Of a stretch of DNA of 64,000 nucleotides, positions 15,101 through 26,838 are shown one piece after another; the stretch's first letter is position 1; each line of letters begins with the position of its first letter. The notes beneath the pieces are model-generated. The model was not told the DNA's origin, did no database searches, and worked only from the letters and a program-made list of their open reading frames with translations. Origin of the DNA: Erythroxylum novogranatense (Eukaryota; Streptophyta; Magnoliopsida; Malpighiales; Erythroxylaceae); NCBI GenBank assembly GCA_029891385.1, contig CM057230.1, positions 21,394,847-21,458,846 on the forward strand, read 5' to 3'. The translations under genes and the position numbers were made by a program.

Positions 15101-16137
15101 CAGAGAAGCAACTGCTTCAGTCCTTTTTCCTCACATTTCTAGCATTTGGCAAGCTGTCAAGGATAATAATTTACGAGAAGTATATAGGCTGATTGTGATA
15201 TCAGAAGCAAATGTCATAAATGCCACCTTAGATGAGGTGATTAGTATTGAATCGTGTCATCATGTCTTCGAATCAAAGGACTCCCAGTTTAGTTCACATG
15301 TTATGAAAAGGATACACTCTGATCCTACAACCTGTCAAAGAATCAGGGATTCTAATGATCCAGGGAACTGTCTCCAAGGTTGTTCACTATTGCATCTAGC
15401 ATGCCACTATGGCCACCATGTGATGCTTGAACTGTTAGTGCAATTTGGTGCTGATATCAATTTCCAGGACTTCCATGGAAGAACTCCTTTGCACCATTGC
15501 ATTTCTAAACGGGACTATGCAATGGCTAAGTTGTTACTTAGAAGGTAAAAACTTGTTACATCTAAAATTTTTTCTGGAAATAAATTAAAAATTCATGATC
15601 CCTTAAGCCAAAAAAAAAAAAAAAAGTCATGCTGATATGTTGTGAACTATTTTACTTGTTTTTTAATATAATGTAAGAATTTGGCGGGGTGTTTTCTTTC
15701 TCCTTTTTATAACCCTATGGCCTTGATTAACATGTTTTAACCTCAATTTCAGTTTTATTTTCCTTTGGATGATCAAGGACCAGTAAGAACAAAAATTACA
15801 ATAAAGATTCTTACTGCTTGTTCTTTCTGCACTAACTGGATCACTGTCCTGATTTTGATGATAAGCAGCTCTATCCAGTTTTTTATTGCTTTTTCTATGA
15901 TTTTAGCTTGGATTTACTATTAATAACATAGTAAGATACGATATTATCAATTAGTTCTGCTTTCAGAAAGAGAAGCTTCTCAAACTCACCTACTAACACT
16001 GATTACTATAATAACTTGACAGGGGTGCATCTCCATCAATTAGAGATGGTGGAGGTCTAAGTGCACTCGAAAGGGCAATGGAGATGGGAGCAATAAGCGA
16101 TGAAGAATTATTTATAATGTTAGCAGAATTCCAATGA
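183..16137 (+). CDS. BAR-PH-ArfGAP-ankyrin protein, AGD/ACAP family (5' end outside window)
   Basis: GTPase-activating protein for ARF small GTPases, acting in vesicle traffic at membranes. Seventeen exons join in frame with GT/AG borders: 183-282, 1888-1958, 2129-2191, 2270-2314, 3920-3985, 4795-4842, 4944-5039, 6646-6687, 7503-7718, 8670-8798, 10404-10619, 10859-10945, 11020-11295, 12650-12771, 13480-13564, 15078-15544, 16023-16137 (TGA). They encode about 747 residues. Order: BAR domain (first eight exons and part of the ninth; FGGGQDDP, RRRFDKA, FEKSRFNL, MDAHLRYFK), PH domain (KKGYLLKRSS..DWKRRFFVLDS, exons 10-12), ArfGAP zinc finger CAEC-x16-CIEC followed by SGVHRNLGVHISKVRSL with the catalytic arginine (exons 13-14), then ankyrin repeats (LLHLACHYGH, GRTPLHHC). 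Family members in Arabidopsis (AGD1-4) are roughly 770-830 residues, so only the start of the BAR domain is missing. Wording is closest to the AGD2/AGD4 type, but this is from memory and the exact orthologue is not settled. The zinc-finger cysteines and the arginine are intact, so it looks functional. Confidence 0.93.
1237..1524 (-). mobile_element. Complete TRIM retrotransposon in an AGD intron
   Basis: Terminal repeats at 1237-1313 and 1447-1524 (77 and 78 bp, nearly identical, TGTTAAACGACC...CTCTAACA) flank a 133-bp non-coding interior. Read on the minus strand, the sequence after the 5' terminal repeat is TGGTATCAGAGCC, the initiator-Met tRNA primer-binding site, and a GAGGGGG polypurine tract lies just before the 3' repeat. 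The 5-bp target duplication GTCAT is perfect (1232-1236 and 1525-1529). At 288 bp with no coding capacity this fits the TRIM class (terminal-repeat retrotransposon in miniature), which depends on enzymes supplied by other elements. It sits in the intron between the first two visible AGD exons. Confidence 0.92.
2492..2665 (+). mobile_element. tRNA-derived SINE in an AGD intron
   Basis: The head resembles a tRNA gene promoter: an A-box-like stretch in AGTGGCAATGAGCTTGG and a B-box-like GGTTTGAGTCT at 2538-2548. The body continues with a GC-rich unit (GGAGAGCTTTACCCCCC, then TGGTGGGTCCACC) quite unlike the AT-rich intron around it. This is the arrangement of plant tRNA-related SINEs. No clear target duplication or 3' tail was identified, so the ends are approximate. 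Confidence 0.65.
3098..3158. repeat. Imperfect inverted repeat, possible MITE fragment
   Basis: GGCACTGTTCA (3099-3109) and TGAACAGTGTCA (3146-3157) are inverted copies with one mismatch, separated by about 36 bp in an AGD intron. It could be a stem-loop or a small MITE. No target duplication was found. Confidence 0.3.
3395..3490 (-). mobile_element. Possible LTR/TRIM remnant with primer-binding-site-like motif
   Basis: On the minus strand, a stretch ending TTTTCACA is followed by ACATGGTATTAGAACC, which resembles an LTR end followed by an initiator-Met primer-binding site. A second LTR copy was not found nearby, so at most this is one end of an old element. Confidence 0.3.
5790..6545 (-). 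mobile_element. Low-coding insertion, possibly degraded LTR sequence
   Basis: This intron block differs in composition from its surroundings. It contains purine runs (GAGAGCTTGAGAGAGAG) and stretches resembling the transcribed part of a plant LTR on the minus strand. I found no TG/CA ends, primer site or duplicated flank, so the assignment is tentative. Confidence 0.22.
8608..8669 (+). other. Possible alternative 3' splice site giving a stop codon
   Basis: A good acceptor (TTTGTGCAG ending 8607) lies 62 bases upstream of the acceptor used for the PH-domain exon at 8670. Using it after the 7503-7718 exon would add GTG GAT GTC TCA ATT GAG and then TAG in frame, cutting the protein before the PH domain. 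This is a candidate for unproductive splicing. Whether it is used cannot be seen from DNA. Confidence 0.3.
10205..10287 (+). repeat. 36-bp tandem repeat, about 2.3 copies
   Basis: The unit starting TTGCCCATTAACCAACAATT begins at 10205 and 10241 and is partly repeated at 10277. The two full copies differ at one base (CGTC versus CATC). It lies in the AGD intron upstream of the 10404 exon and has no coding role. Confidence 0.9.
14066..14275 (+). mobile_element. Possible second tRNA-related SINE in an AGD intron
   Basis: GGGGTTAGTACAATTGATAA followed about 35 bp later by GGGGTTCAGTTCCTCT looks like a degenerate tRNA A box and B box. The rest is a non-coding body. No target duplication was found and the ends are approximate. 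Confidence 0.35.
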
Positions 16138-16600
16138 AGAAGAGAGAGATTCGTAGAACTTGGTTGCGGCGTAAGTTTAATGTTCACTCCCATGATCTTG
16201 CAGACAAAAGCCTGATATCTCTTTGTATTGACAAGGATTGTTGCCAACTCGGTGAATTTTATGTTGTCAAGATTTCCTGAAGTTGGGAGACTTGGTTTGT
16301 CTCACTGATGTTGTAGTTTTCAGTTTGTACTTTGTTTCAGAAATAGCACGATCCTAAAGTTATTTGGATTACTGTCTTGCACAATTTTCCAAAGTTTGAT
16401 TTTGATAATATATCATGGTCAACTTGACAACCGAAGATTCAGTAACCCTACCCCATTGTTAAGATTACTTCTAATTGCAAAGCTTCACTTTCAGGATCTT
16501 GATTTGAGGCTTCAAAAGAGTTGTTTTTCTGTTATATTGCATATCCGAAAAATAGTCAAATTCCGATTCCAACTTTCTTTCTGATAAGCATCAAATATAT
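16138..16600 (+). other. AGD 3' untranslated and downstream region
   Basis: Sequence after the AGD stop codon with no coding potential. The mRNA presumably ends within a few hundred bases, but no single poly(A) signal stands out. Confidence 0.5.
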
Positions 16601-16800
16601 GTCTATGCACTTCCTGGAGTCAACTAGTTATTGTTGTTGGGAGTTATGAGCCTGAACTATTCATCAGACTGTACATCAGATAAACTTTTCTTCTCTCTAG
16701 CAAAGATTCTCCTTCAATTTCTTTATTTATTTGCTTAATCGTCTTATCTTCTCCTCGTCCTACTTCTTAATTCTTTTGTTATTGATTATGGACCATATCA

Positions 16801-17527
16801 ATGGGTATTAGAGCAGTTGATTCCCATGGCAGATAGAACGCGGTTGCAAGAGTATCTATGAGAGCTCGTAACTCTGGTGGAAGAAGCTGAGCAGCGACAA
16901 GAGAATATATCGAATCAAGCGATCACAAAGATCAAGACTCTATTGGGGGATCTAAGTTTGCAATGTCGAGAAGCAATTCTTTCGAGGCAACAAGAAGATT
17001 CTTGATAGAAGCTGTCAATTCACAGGCTTCATGAACACTTTTTTTTTTTGTATAAATGGAAACAAGAAAAGTTACGTAATACTGCGAGAGAACTCGGTCT
17101 TCGACATATCCTCCATGAGAAGAAGATAACACCCAATGAGTGTATTTACAAAATAATTGTCCCCGATATCAAAGTAATCAGTATAGTTCGTCAGTCAGTT
17201 CGCACATCTATTGCTTTCTTGATAAACATGCCAACGAGTAACAATACAATTTCTGAAAAATAGTGCATGAATGCTCCTGACGATGGAGTTGAGCACTATA
17301 GCTCTGTGTGATGCCGAGGAGAGAAGAGCAATCATGGCCGTAGACTCTACTTCCAATACGATTCAGCGGTAACCCAGCACCATAGCTCTGTAGACGAATT
17401 TTTGGCAAGCACGTCACATCAAGTTTCTCGAATTTGATGGAGATAATTTTAATAGTTGGTATCTACCAAGTGCAGAGCTATTTCGATGCTGAGGGTACCT
17501 TAATAAATCCTATTTAAGAGGCAAAGC
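16801..17527 (+). pseudogene. Old Ty3/gypsy element: primer site and 5' gag remnant
   Basis: GGGTATTAGAGCAG at about 16803 is a degenerate initiator-Met primer-binding site, so the 5' LTR should end near 16800; its left edge was not found. A gag-like frame opens at ATG 16826 (MADRTRLQEYL) but meets a stop after eleven codons. A later piece with KFLEFDGDNFNSWYL resembles the conserved gag core. Stops and frameshifts are frequent. The element was split by the chromovirus inserted at 17528 and resumes at 37001. Confidence 0.6.
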
Positions 17528-17853
17528 TGTTGAGAGAAATAATGATTCTAACAGAATACGGATACGAGGATAAAGGATCGTTAGAAGAATCAACGTCAGA
17601 AGAAAGAAGAGAGAGAAAGGGAAGAATCTATTGATAGAGAGAGGAAGATTACAACGATTGCACACACAATACATGCCATTCAAGCCACACATGATCGGCT
17701 TAAATTCAGTTAATCCGTTCCTCTACATGCCTCCCTATTCTATTACTCTAGTCTCGTTATTTAGTTAAACGTTGCGCTTTACTCTCCGTCTCTTTCCATT
17801 AACGACTGGCTCTTCTTCCTTCCATTCCGTCCGGGCTGGTTTATCCACTAACA
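17528..17853 (-). repeat. Chromovirus 3' LTR
   Basis: 326-bp LTR matching 36672-36995 almost base for base, with TG/CA ends. The AAAGC duplication abuts its outer edge and a polypurine tract its inner edge. Confidence 0.93.
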
Positions 17854-18171
17854 ATTCCCTTCCCCTTAAGATCCTTGTCCACTAAATTAACCTCCGGGTA
17901 ACGCTTCTGAAGATCGAACAAATATCCCCAAGTCGCTTCCGCTTCTCCCCCATCTGACCATTGTACCAACAGTTGTATTACTGCCCTGTTGTTCTTCTTA
18001 GTGATGCGTCTGTCTAAAATCGCTACTGGAACTCGCTCCACCAACATAATAAACTCTGGTAACCTTGATGAAACTCTACTCTGGTCTCCCCTGACCTTCT
18101 TCAGTTGCGAGACATGGAACACTGGGTGGATCAGAGAAGTAGCTGGCAGTTCGAGCTTATACGCCACCTAC
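17854..18171 (-). pseudogene. Chromovirus integrase tail and chromodomain
   Basis: The minus-strand reading frame has the integrase tail motif (VAYKLELPATSLIHPVFHVS, then QLKKVRGD) and a chromodomain (VERVPVAILDRRITKK, LVQWSDGGEAEATWGY, DLQKRYPEVNL). It is the missing 3' end of the integrase coding region found at 30315-31280. The two halves were separated by the long-LTR element at 18177-30309. Such chromodomains bind, or are inferred to bind, modified histone H3. This half reads open to its stop. Confidence 0.85.
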
Positions 18172-18812
18172 CCTATTGTAGCACCCCACTCCCGACGAGA
18201 CCCGAACCCGATATCCATGGTGATATCCGAGCCCGTGATCCGTGAGGGTGGCGTACTAGAACATTCATTACCTTATTAACAAAAATCGTATGACATTATC
18301 TTTTTCTTTCAAAAGCATTAGAGTGCGCAAAACAATCATTGACTTGGCCCAATTATAACAAAACACTTTCAAATATAAAACCATTTCATTGATAAAACAA
18401 TTTCAATCATTATTAGCACTCATTAGTGCTCACCACTCTATACAATTACATGTAAACAATTGGGCCTACTAAATACCAAATTAATACACTAATGCAGATA
18501 TCTGACGACATCGATCCCGGCCCGATACTGCATCTTGCTAGCGATGAGCGTACTTAGTGTGTCCAACGGGTACTCTCCATTTCTGAAAAATAGATGCAAT
18601 ATTGGGTGAGTTTGCGAACTCGGTGAGAAACCATCATCGATGGTTCACCCAACTCATGCATATCCACACAATCACACAATATTGTATATATATCATAAAC
18701 AAGAAATCACAGCACTCAATTTCACATTTGATAAGGCAATAAACCTTTCACACAATTCACATTAAACATTCATTTATGCGGTGTGCATGTGACTCTTTCA
18801 TTTTCTTTCGTT

Positions 18813-18983
18813 GTTGTGACCGTGCTTTGAGCTCATATATCGTTGAGCCATTGGCTCGAAAATTGGGCTTAAAGCCCTCAAACGTTAGGCATAGCCCGAT
18901 CATCGAGTCGAGGCTCGAATCGTTGGGCACGAGGCCTGTGCGTTGAGCTTAAAGCTCGAAATCGGTGGCGACACGGTCACAAC
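18813..18983. repeat. Array of mini-palindromes inside a 12-bp inverted repeat (LTR copy 1)
   Basis: GTTGTGACCGTG (18813-18824) and CACGGTCACAAC (18972-18983) are perfect inverted copies. Between them lie about six degenerate units of 17-24 bp, most starting CGTTGRGC and each containing its own small palindrome: GAGCCATTGGCTC, GGGCTTAAAGCCC, GGGCATAGCCC-like, CGAGTCGAGGCTCG, and GAGCTTAAAGCTC. The nucleic acid could fold into a long stem topped by short hairpins. The function is unknown. Confidence 0.8.
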
Positions 18984-19811
18984 CGCCATTATCTCGATCA
19001 TTTACTATGCATGAATGCACATGTCATTTTCCAATTTCCAATTATCGCATTTCTATTTCCAATTCCAATTAATTACTATTTCGATCATTTTCAATGTCCT
19101 CGGACTTTTAGTCCGTATTTCATTCCATGCATTTACCTTTCGTTTCACTACCACATTTACAATCCAATTTACTAATGCGGTCTCACGCACTTATTCTCAT
19201 TTGCACTTGATATCACAATCCAATATTTGAACACCCATGTTCAAATCAATCAAATCAATCAATCACATATATTCATCCTTGCTTCCTCATGGCAATCAAT
19301 GCATATAATTAATAAACACATAAGGTTGAGAAACCAACTAGGTTACTCACATATTACTTCGAGCTAATGCGGAAGTTTCCGTCCGGTCGATCGGACGACG
19401 CTCCACTGGGCCTCTATAAGAAGCAGAAAGAACGAGTCACTACAGATGCAATTTGTGCACATGTAGGTGAAATATGCATGTTCATGAATTTTCCGGCCCT
19501 AAATCCAAATTTCCCCATAACAAAATCCGTCTAAAAATTAGAAACCTATTGGCGCTGACGGTGCGCAATTCGGACCTCTATAGGTCCCCAATTAAACAAA
19601 ACAGTGATTAAAGGCTCCGTTACCCGGGGCCACGTCAATTCCGTCCAAAATTCCCAATTTCTCACAAAATGAAATTAAATGTTCTCTGAATCCGATGCCT
19701 CAAGAATCAGGTCAATCGGACGTGGACGGAAAAGAAATTGACAAAAGAAGCATGAAATCACAAATTACCAATTAACAAATAAAAAAATACAATAATAATA
19801 ATAAAAAAATA

Positions 19812-19950
19812 AGACCAGCCTCGCTGGGGACGTCTCGCCCCAGCGGGGCTGACTTATTCGCCTCGTCGCTAGGCGGCGTCGCCCTAGCGACGCGGCCCTT
19901 TACGCCTCGTCACTAGGGCGAGGCGTCGCCCTAGTGACCGGGCGTGATTC
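19812..19950. repeat. GC-rich palindromic island in LTR copy 1
   Basis: In an LTR that is otherwise strongly AT-rich, this block is mostly G+C and built of inverted motifs such as CCTCGCTGGGG with CCCCAGCGGGG, and GTCGCTAGG with CCTAGCGAC. It recurs at 27688-27824 with small indels. Confidence 0.85.
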
Positions 19951-22449
19951 CATTTCCATTTCTTTTTTTTTTTTCTGATTTCTAATCCAATTTTCAACAC
20001 CAATAATTCATTGCACACAATTCAGAAAATTTCCAACTATATCTCGTTGGAAAGATCATGAAACCCTCTACAATTCTCAAGAAGATCATAAAAATCAATT
20101 TCACCCCTAAGGGTGTCAAAAATCCCTTCAAAGCAACTGCCTACTCAAATCCCATTAAAACAGACAGTATATTGAAATTTCCATAACTCTCAGATTCTTC
20201 AGCCAAAAATTACCACATAAATATGCTCAATAACTTCACAATGTCACTACAACTTTCATGAACAACCCAAAATCAAATTCCATTGCTAAACAAGTCAATT
20301 AATTCACTCAATGTTGCTGTCCCTGAAATAATTCAATTTGAGCAGTAAACTTATAACAAGCATCACTCCCTGTACACAAGTCAGAAAAATCAGAACTTTA
20401 TATCCCTGAAAAGATAAATCCTCAAACTTCAATTTTCATGAAGAACTCAATTTCCAATTTAATTTCTAACAATTTCAAAACTGTCATGCAAGTTACTGCC
20501 ATGATCAGCAATTCCTAACCTAATGCAGGATCAGTTTTTGCAAAATCATAACTCCCAACTCTGACCTCTAAAAATTATATTTCATATCTCATTTTCAAGA
20601 TAATTTCTTCCTCTTCAACTTTGCAGAAGATCACTCACACCAATTCAGTCCACAAAAATGGCTAAAATTGCTTCCAAGCAGAATACTCACAAGTCAGACA
20701 CTTAAGCTAGGTTTCATCAACATGCCCAAAACCAGTCCATAGTAAACAGTTCATATCTCTCAATATACACCTCTAAAAATAGTAAGATCAGTGGCAATGG
20801 AAAGCTAACTCAATATGCTACAACTTCCATGAAGACCATTCTCCCTAATTCCATCTCAATTAATTTATAAAAATCAGTAAAGCTCATAGGTTATGGTTTC
20901 GGTTACTGTTCACAGACAATAAAACAGTAACTTTCCATTCCAAATTTCGCCCTTCTAGCATTACAATTTACCAACACCTATTTCACACAAAATTGAAGCC
21001 AACATCCCAAAGTTTAATTGGGCACAAACCCCACCTCATTTGCTCACCTACACAATTAGTTATAATCAAAATAGTGCAATCAGTCCAAACTCCATTTTCC
21101 AGCTTTACTTCTCAATTCAATTCCTAACACTTCCAATGCCAATACCACATGCATAAGCATCCTAATGACACAAGAATTTAGCCAATAGGTCAGCAAGACC
21201 TTCACTTCAATATAATTCCAAAATTTTCAGCATCATCCTCAATCATTTTCCTTTCAAAGATTAATCATCTAACATGACTAACTTCACTTTTAATCATCTT
21301 TACACTCTACTTACATTCATCAAGTTTTACCCTATCAATATATCAAGCAACCATCAATTAAGCAAGCCAATTTCATATCCACATATACAAGCATAGGCCA
21401 CATACAATTTGATGCACAAACATCACAATGAATACATCAAATGAACAATCAACACTTAAACATAAGCTTACCAAAGCAAAGCTTCCAACTAATCAATCAT
21501 TCACTCTTCAATTCTTTTCTTTAATAAGACACCAAGACCACTTTATTCACACCTTTAGCACACATGATACTTGTCAAAGGGAGGCAAGGTTTGAGCTAGT
21601 ATGGTAGACAAAGGGCTACGTATGGAAGGAGAAGGAGTAAGAGTTTGTTTGAACCTTTAAAGAAAACCAATGAAGAAAGAAAAGATGAGGTTTCGAATTC
21701 TTGAAGAATTCACCAAGAACAAGTGATTTTTTTCCTTTCTTTCACTAGAAGTTGCCGTAATATATGGATAACCATGCATTTAATATGGGACACTTGGCCA
21801 TTGGAGGAAGAAAGAAGGAAAAGTCAAACTACCAATCAAATATTTGAGAAAAAATAAGCCAAATACCAAGCAATTTCAATCCAATTTCGGTTCCAACACA
21901 TTTTAAGGGTCCACTTTTGGGTCCCACCAAAATAATTAATATTTTAGTACCAAAATAACAGTAAAAATCAACCGTTCATTCATTGGCGATTTATCCGGTC
22001 CGGAAATTTCTGGAAATTTTCCCGAATCATTTTTTTGAAAATTACCTAAATTGCCCAAAATTGTAAAACATAAGACAGTCCACTCCCAATAATTTTCAAA
22101 AGCGAAAACCACCTTTTCCACTACAAAAACACATTTAGGCCATTTATCACGATTTTGCGGTCAGAATCTTCTCGGATAATTCCGAAAAATTCTCATAAAT
22201 CCCTAAAATGTAAAACACTCTATGGCGCACTCCAAATAATTTTTCAAATCCCATTATCACACCAATTTCACAAAAGATCACAATTAGACACTTATCTTGG
22301 AAATGTCATGAATGCATGTATGACTATGTGCTGTGCAAAACTCACCATTCATAGAGGTCATGACATATGTTCATGCCGAGATATAATTTAATACTCCTAA
22401 CTTGTCCCAATTTACTAAAATACCCTTCCCATCGGAGATGGATATTCTA

Positions 22450-25400
22450 ATTCTCCTCCTAATAAAAATTTCGTCTCGAAATTTCATATACGATGATCGG
22501 GAAGGTAGGGAGTCTTTTAGATTAATACCCTCTGTTTTCCATGATTTCACTACTACGACCAAATTACATCCATGAACGAAATCAAAACAATCAATGACTC
22601 TTTTCCTTTCTCAACTTTACATGATTTTACTTTTTCGAGCTTACGCGCAATTCGCCACTTTCAATCTCAATAACATATATATCGGATCCTAACAATATCT
22701 ATGAAACACTTTGTGAATCCGAATCATCTTTTAAGTTTTAGCCTAACTTGTCAATCCATAATTCTATTCACACCACAATCGCATGGAGGCCACTCCTCAT
22801 GAATTCAATTTCCCTTAATTACACCTTTATTTCCATCTAAGTCCATTTTAGCCGAGGCCATACCTTTCAAAATATTTCTTTTATCGCTTATCAGATTCCG
22901 TTATTAGCAAAACACAAATCTCATGAGATTTATAACCTCGGTGTGAATCAATTTAACTCAATGTCACCATCTTCAATTGCTTAACGCCCTGATCACATAA
23001 TAAAGACCCCTTATACACTTTTCGAATGGTGACACCAATATAATGATTGTCATACCACAATCACTTTGCACTATATATCAATCTCATATCCCAATGAAAT
23101 CCAAAAACACCTGTTGGTTAATCACACATGTCATCATTCACTTTGACAGACTATACCATCAATTGCTTTTCCACAATACTTTTACTCGAACATAACGCTT
23201 CGATTGTTTCTTATGCTTTCTCGAACCATTTACTTATGATCATTTGATTTCCCATTCTAACCTTTCAATTACTCTTTCAATACGCTCTTGCTAAAACATA
23301 AAGCCTCGATCATTCCTTACGTTTTCACTAACCGTTCCGTAATGAATATCACCCATATTTCTTAATTCGAACTATACCTATCACTTTCCTCAACAATTGG
23401 AGTTAATTCCCGTTCCTCAATACGGTTTGCAATTTCTATATCCTCACTTCGGGTTTTGCCAATCCGTTTTGATGCACACCTACTTTAAAATTCCCATAAC
23501 TAATAATACTTTCTTTTGCCCCTTTTTGTCAATTCGACTATTAATACTCAATAATACATTAGATTTGATAACCTTATTACCCAAATTTGGATCTTCTGCA
23601 ATTGAATTTATTTATTTCTTTGTTCAATTCCTTGAATTGCACCATTAGCTTAGTTTGGAGTAATCAGCCACTGAATATTGTTCAAATCATTCAGATGCAT
23701 GAAATAACTCAATCGTTATCGATTTGCATAATCATAGACATTTCAAACTATTTCGCATGCGATTTATGTCTCCAAGCTTTTAGGCCACACTCAATATAAC
23801 AAATTTCAAATCATCAATCATAATACCGCCCATGGAATCATATTTGTCCCAAGGTGCATAAAATCACTTTATCCAATTTCCATATATCACATTAGAACCT
23901 TTACTGGAACACTTCAATATAGATAGTAAATTCTTCCAATGTCTCCTTTATGATCATTAGTCATAACATTCACATGTTTTCCTCAATTATTCTTGTCGAT
24001 TTGCTAAAACCAGAAAATCTTTGACAATTTATGAACGCATCCAGCATTCCATTAGTTCTCATCAATTCCAAATTTCGCCTACACATATCCTTTGAACTTT
24101 CGCATTTTATCAATACCTATATCTTAATTTATTCTCCCAATATCCCATGTTCGCATCCTAATTCATCCCTTATTTCACTCTTATGAAACTTGCATGATAA
24201 TCAATCTCCTCACCTATACCAATGTATCTATTTCTTATGCTTATATCCATTATCCACTGCAACACAATTGAGACATGTTCTTTTTCTGTACCCATAGTTG
24301 ATTCATGTAACTTTTTAATTATCAAACGTCTCCAATGAGGAAAAATTTTCGTATAATTTGTCTCATCATAACATATTCTGCACATGTTCCTTACCTTCAT
24401 TTCTCCACACATAACTTAATTTATTCACGATAGATCACTCACTGACTTAAATAAACAATCGTTCTATCGATCTCGTGCTTTCAAAACATAATTACTCAAA
24501 ATATACACGAACCTTTAATCCCATCAAATTCGCCATTAATATTTCCTTAATATGCGTTACTTCTCTCCATAATCAGAACCATCTCATTAACATAATGTAC
24601 ACTTTTTTTGTAGCATAGTTTAGCTCTTACGCTAGAGTCTACGCCATATGTAATACAAATCGCCACTCTTGATACATCACGAAGATAAATCTCGAAGAGC
24701 ACTTAAACAATTTCTTTTCCTCTACTATCTCGCCATACATCACCATAATCATCACATCCTATCGACAATATATATCTCATAGTCCCATCAATTTGCCCGT
24801 TAATAGCTCATATCGCTAAGAATACCTTAATTGCATTTAATTCTCGATAACCATTCTCTTTTGGTACCAATTCTCGATCATGGGACCTTACTCTATTCAT
24901 GTCCTCATTTTCTTCTCTCAAGCTCATTACCGATGCTAACATCTTTAATCAGTATCACTTCTTTCTCAATTGATCATTCTGAGCATTTTCATGTCTTACT
25001 CTCACTCATTTTGAACTTGAGCTACCGCATTATAATCGAGCTTATGTAATAGGCCACCGATTTCTTCCTATATCATAATCACGCAAATTATTCATTTATG
25101 CTTAATCATTTCACCCGTGATAGTAATCCCACTATCGATATACACTTATAATGACAATATATATTCGAACTCAATGACCTTCCTGCTTACACCGTCCTCG
25201 CTCGTGAGGATCATATACAATCTCTATTCCTATCTGTTGATCGATTATAAGCACTTTCGTTTCTTATTCTAACTCATAAAGAATTATTATTATTTTACAA
25301 GAATTCGGCTAGCAATTATCCATTAACTCGGAATTGCAATGAACATTTTCACTTACCATAGGGCTCCCATAAGCGGTGTGCATTTACTTAGGCGATCAAT

Positions 25401-26053
25401 TAAACTCGAACAACCCTTTTCATCTATCAATTTCATTGTCTTACATTTCAATCTTTTCATTATGGCATTATACCCATATATTTCCGTTACTCAAATCAAT
25501 ATCACGGATATGAAATCATTCTTGATTTTGCACTTAAGATATTTTGACTCCAGAGCACCAATCTTTATTAATAACTCTCATCACTTAATCAATCCCAATT
25601 GTGACTTCTATATCATAGAACACTTTATTTTCATTCACCTAATACATCGGAAATCTTCCCATTATCACAACTCTATTTTTTCTATTCATTCCCAACTATA
25701 ATCTTTATTCAAATTCATATTCAAGGATATACCCAATCTAACTCAATATTGTACTTCACAATATACCCGTCAATACCAAAGACACTAAATTTTCGTCTGT
25801 CGATCGAACCATACACTCTTTCCTATTTTGCGATATCCATTTCTTCCTTTTATCACACTCTAACACATTATCCTTTTCTCACTTTTTTTCTAACCGCTTA
25901 AACAGTCGAGACATATTTATGCATCGACTCATATACTACATTGGGGATCGGTTGTCACTTTGTCTGTAGTGACATGACTTAAATGCACATAACTTGACAC
26001 ACCCATTTTTTTTGAAAGCCCATGTAAGATTGTATACGGACTCGATACCTTAA
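22450..26053 (-). other. Interior of the long-LTR element, no recognisable genes
   Basis: 3.6 kb of AT-rich sequence between the two 4.3-kb LTRs. Open frames are short and show no gag or pol motif on either strand. The inner edges hold a polypurine tract (22450-22462) and a degenerate primer site (about 26035-26053) for minus-strand transcription. It may be decayed coding sequence or sequence that never coded; I cannot tell which. Confidence 0.7.
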
Positions 26054-26712
26054 TGTAGCACCCACTCCCGACGAGACCCGAACCCGATATCCATGGTGAT
26101 ATCCGAGCCCGTGACCATGAGGGTGGCGTCTAGAACATTCATTACCTTATTAACAAAATCGTATGACATTATCTTTTCTTTCAAAAGCATTAGAGTGCAC
26201 AAAACAATCATTGACTTGGCCCAATTATAACAAAACACTTTCAAATATAAAACCATTTCTTGATAAAACAATTTCAATCATTATTAGCACTCATTAGTGC
26301 TCACCACTCTATACAATTACATGTAAACAATTGGGCCTACTAAATACCAAATTAATACACTAATGCAGATACTGAACGACATCGATCCCGACTCGATACT
26401 ACTGTCTTGCTAGCGATGAGCGTACTCCGTGTGTCCAACGGGTACTCTCCATTTCTGAAAAATAGATGCAATGTTGGGTGAGTTTGCGAACTCAAGGAGA
26501 AACCATCATCGATGGTTCACCCAACTCATGCATATCCACACAATCACACAATATTGTATATATATCATAAACAAGAAATCACGTGCACTCAATTTCACAT
26601 TTGATAAGGCAATAAACCTTTCACACAATTCACATTAAACATTCATTTATGCGGTGTGCATGTGAATCTTTCATTTTCTTTCGTTGTTGTGACCGTAAGT
26701 ACGAGCTCATAT

Positions 26713-26838
26713 ACGTTGAGCCATTGGCTCAAACATTGGGCTTAAAGCCTCAAAGCGTTGGGCATAGCCACGATCATCGAGTCGAGGCTCGAATCGTTAG
26801 GCACGAGGCCTGTGCGTTGAGCTTAAAGCTCAAAATCG
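26713..26838. repeat. Mini-palindrome array (LTR copy 2)
   Basis: Same succession of small palindromes as at 18841-18962 (GAGCCATTGGCTC, GGGCTTAAAGCC, GAGTCGAGGCTCG, GAGCTTAAAGCTC). Most differences are in the linkers, while the core arms are largely kept. The flanking inverted repeat is present with one mismatch. Confidence 0.75.

Larger units (their letters stand above)
18177..22449 (-). repeat. Long-LTR element, 3' LTR
   Basis: Matches 26054-30309. The stretch corresponding to 20000-22000 is nearly identical between the copies, whereas the first 1.8 kb carries many one- to few-base indels and substitutions. It holds the mini-palindrome array (18813-18983) and the GC-rich island (19812-19950). 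Confidence 0.9.

Noticed and set aside
18841..18962. CRISPR-like repeat array
   Set aside because: Units are degenerate, immediately adjacent and palindromic with no unique spacers, and lie in a plant LTR.
24170..24412. 80-codon open frame in the long-LTR element interior as a gag or pol piece
   Set aside because: No retroelement motif could be matched, and the length is within chance for AT-rich DNA.
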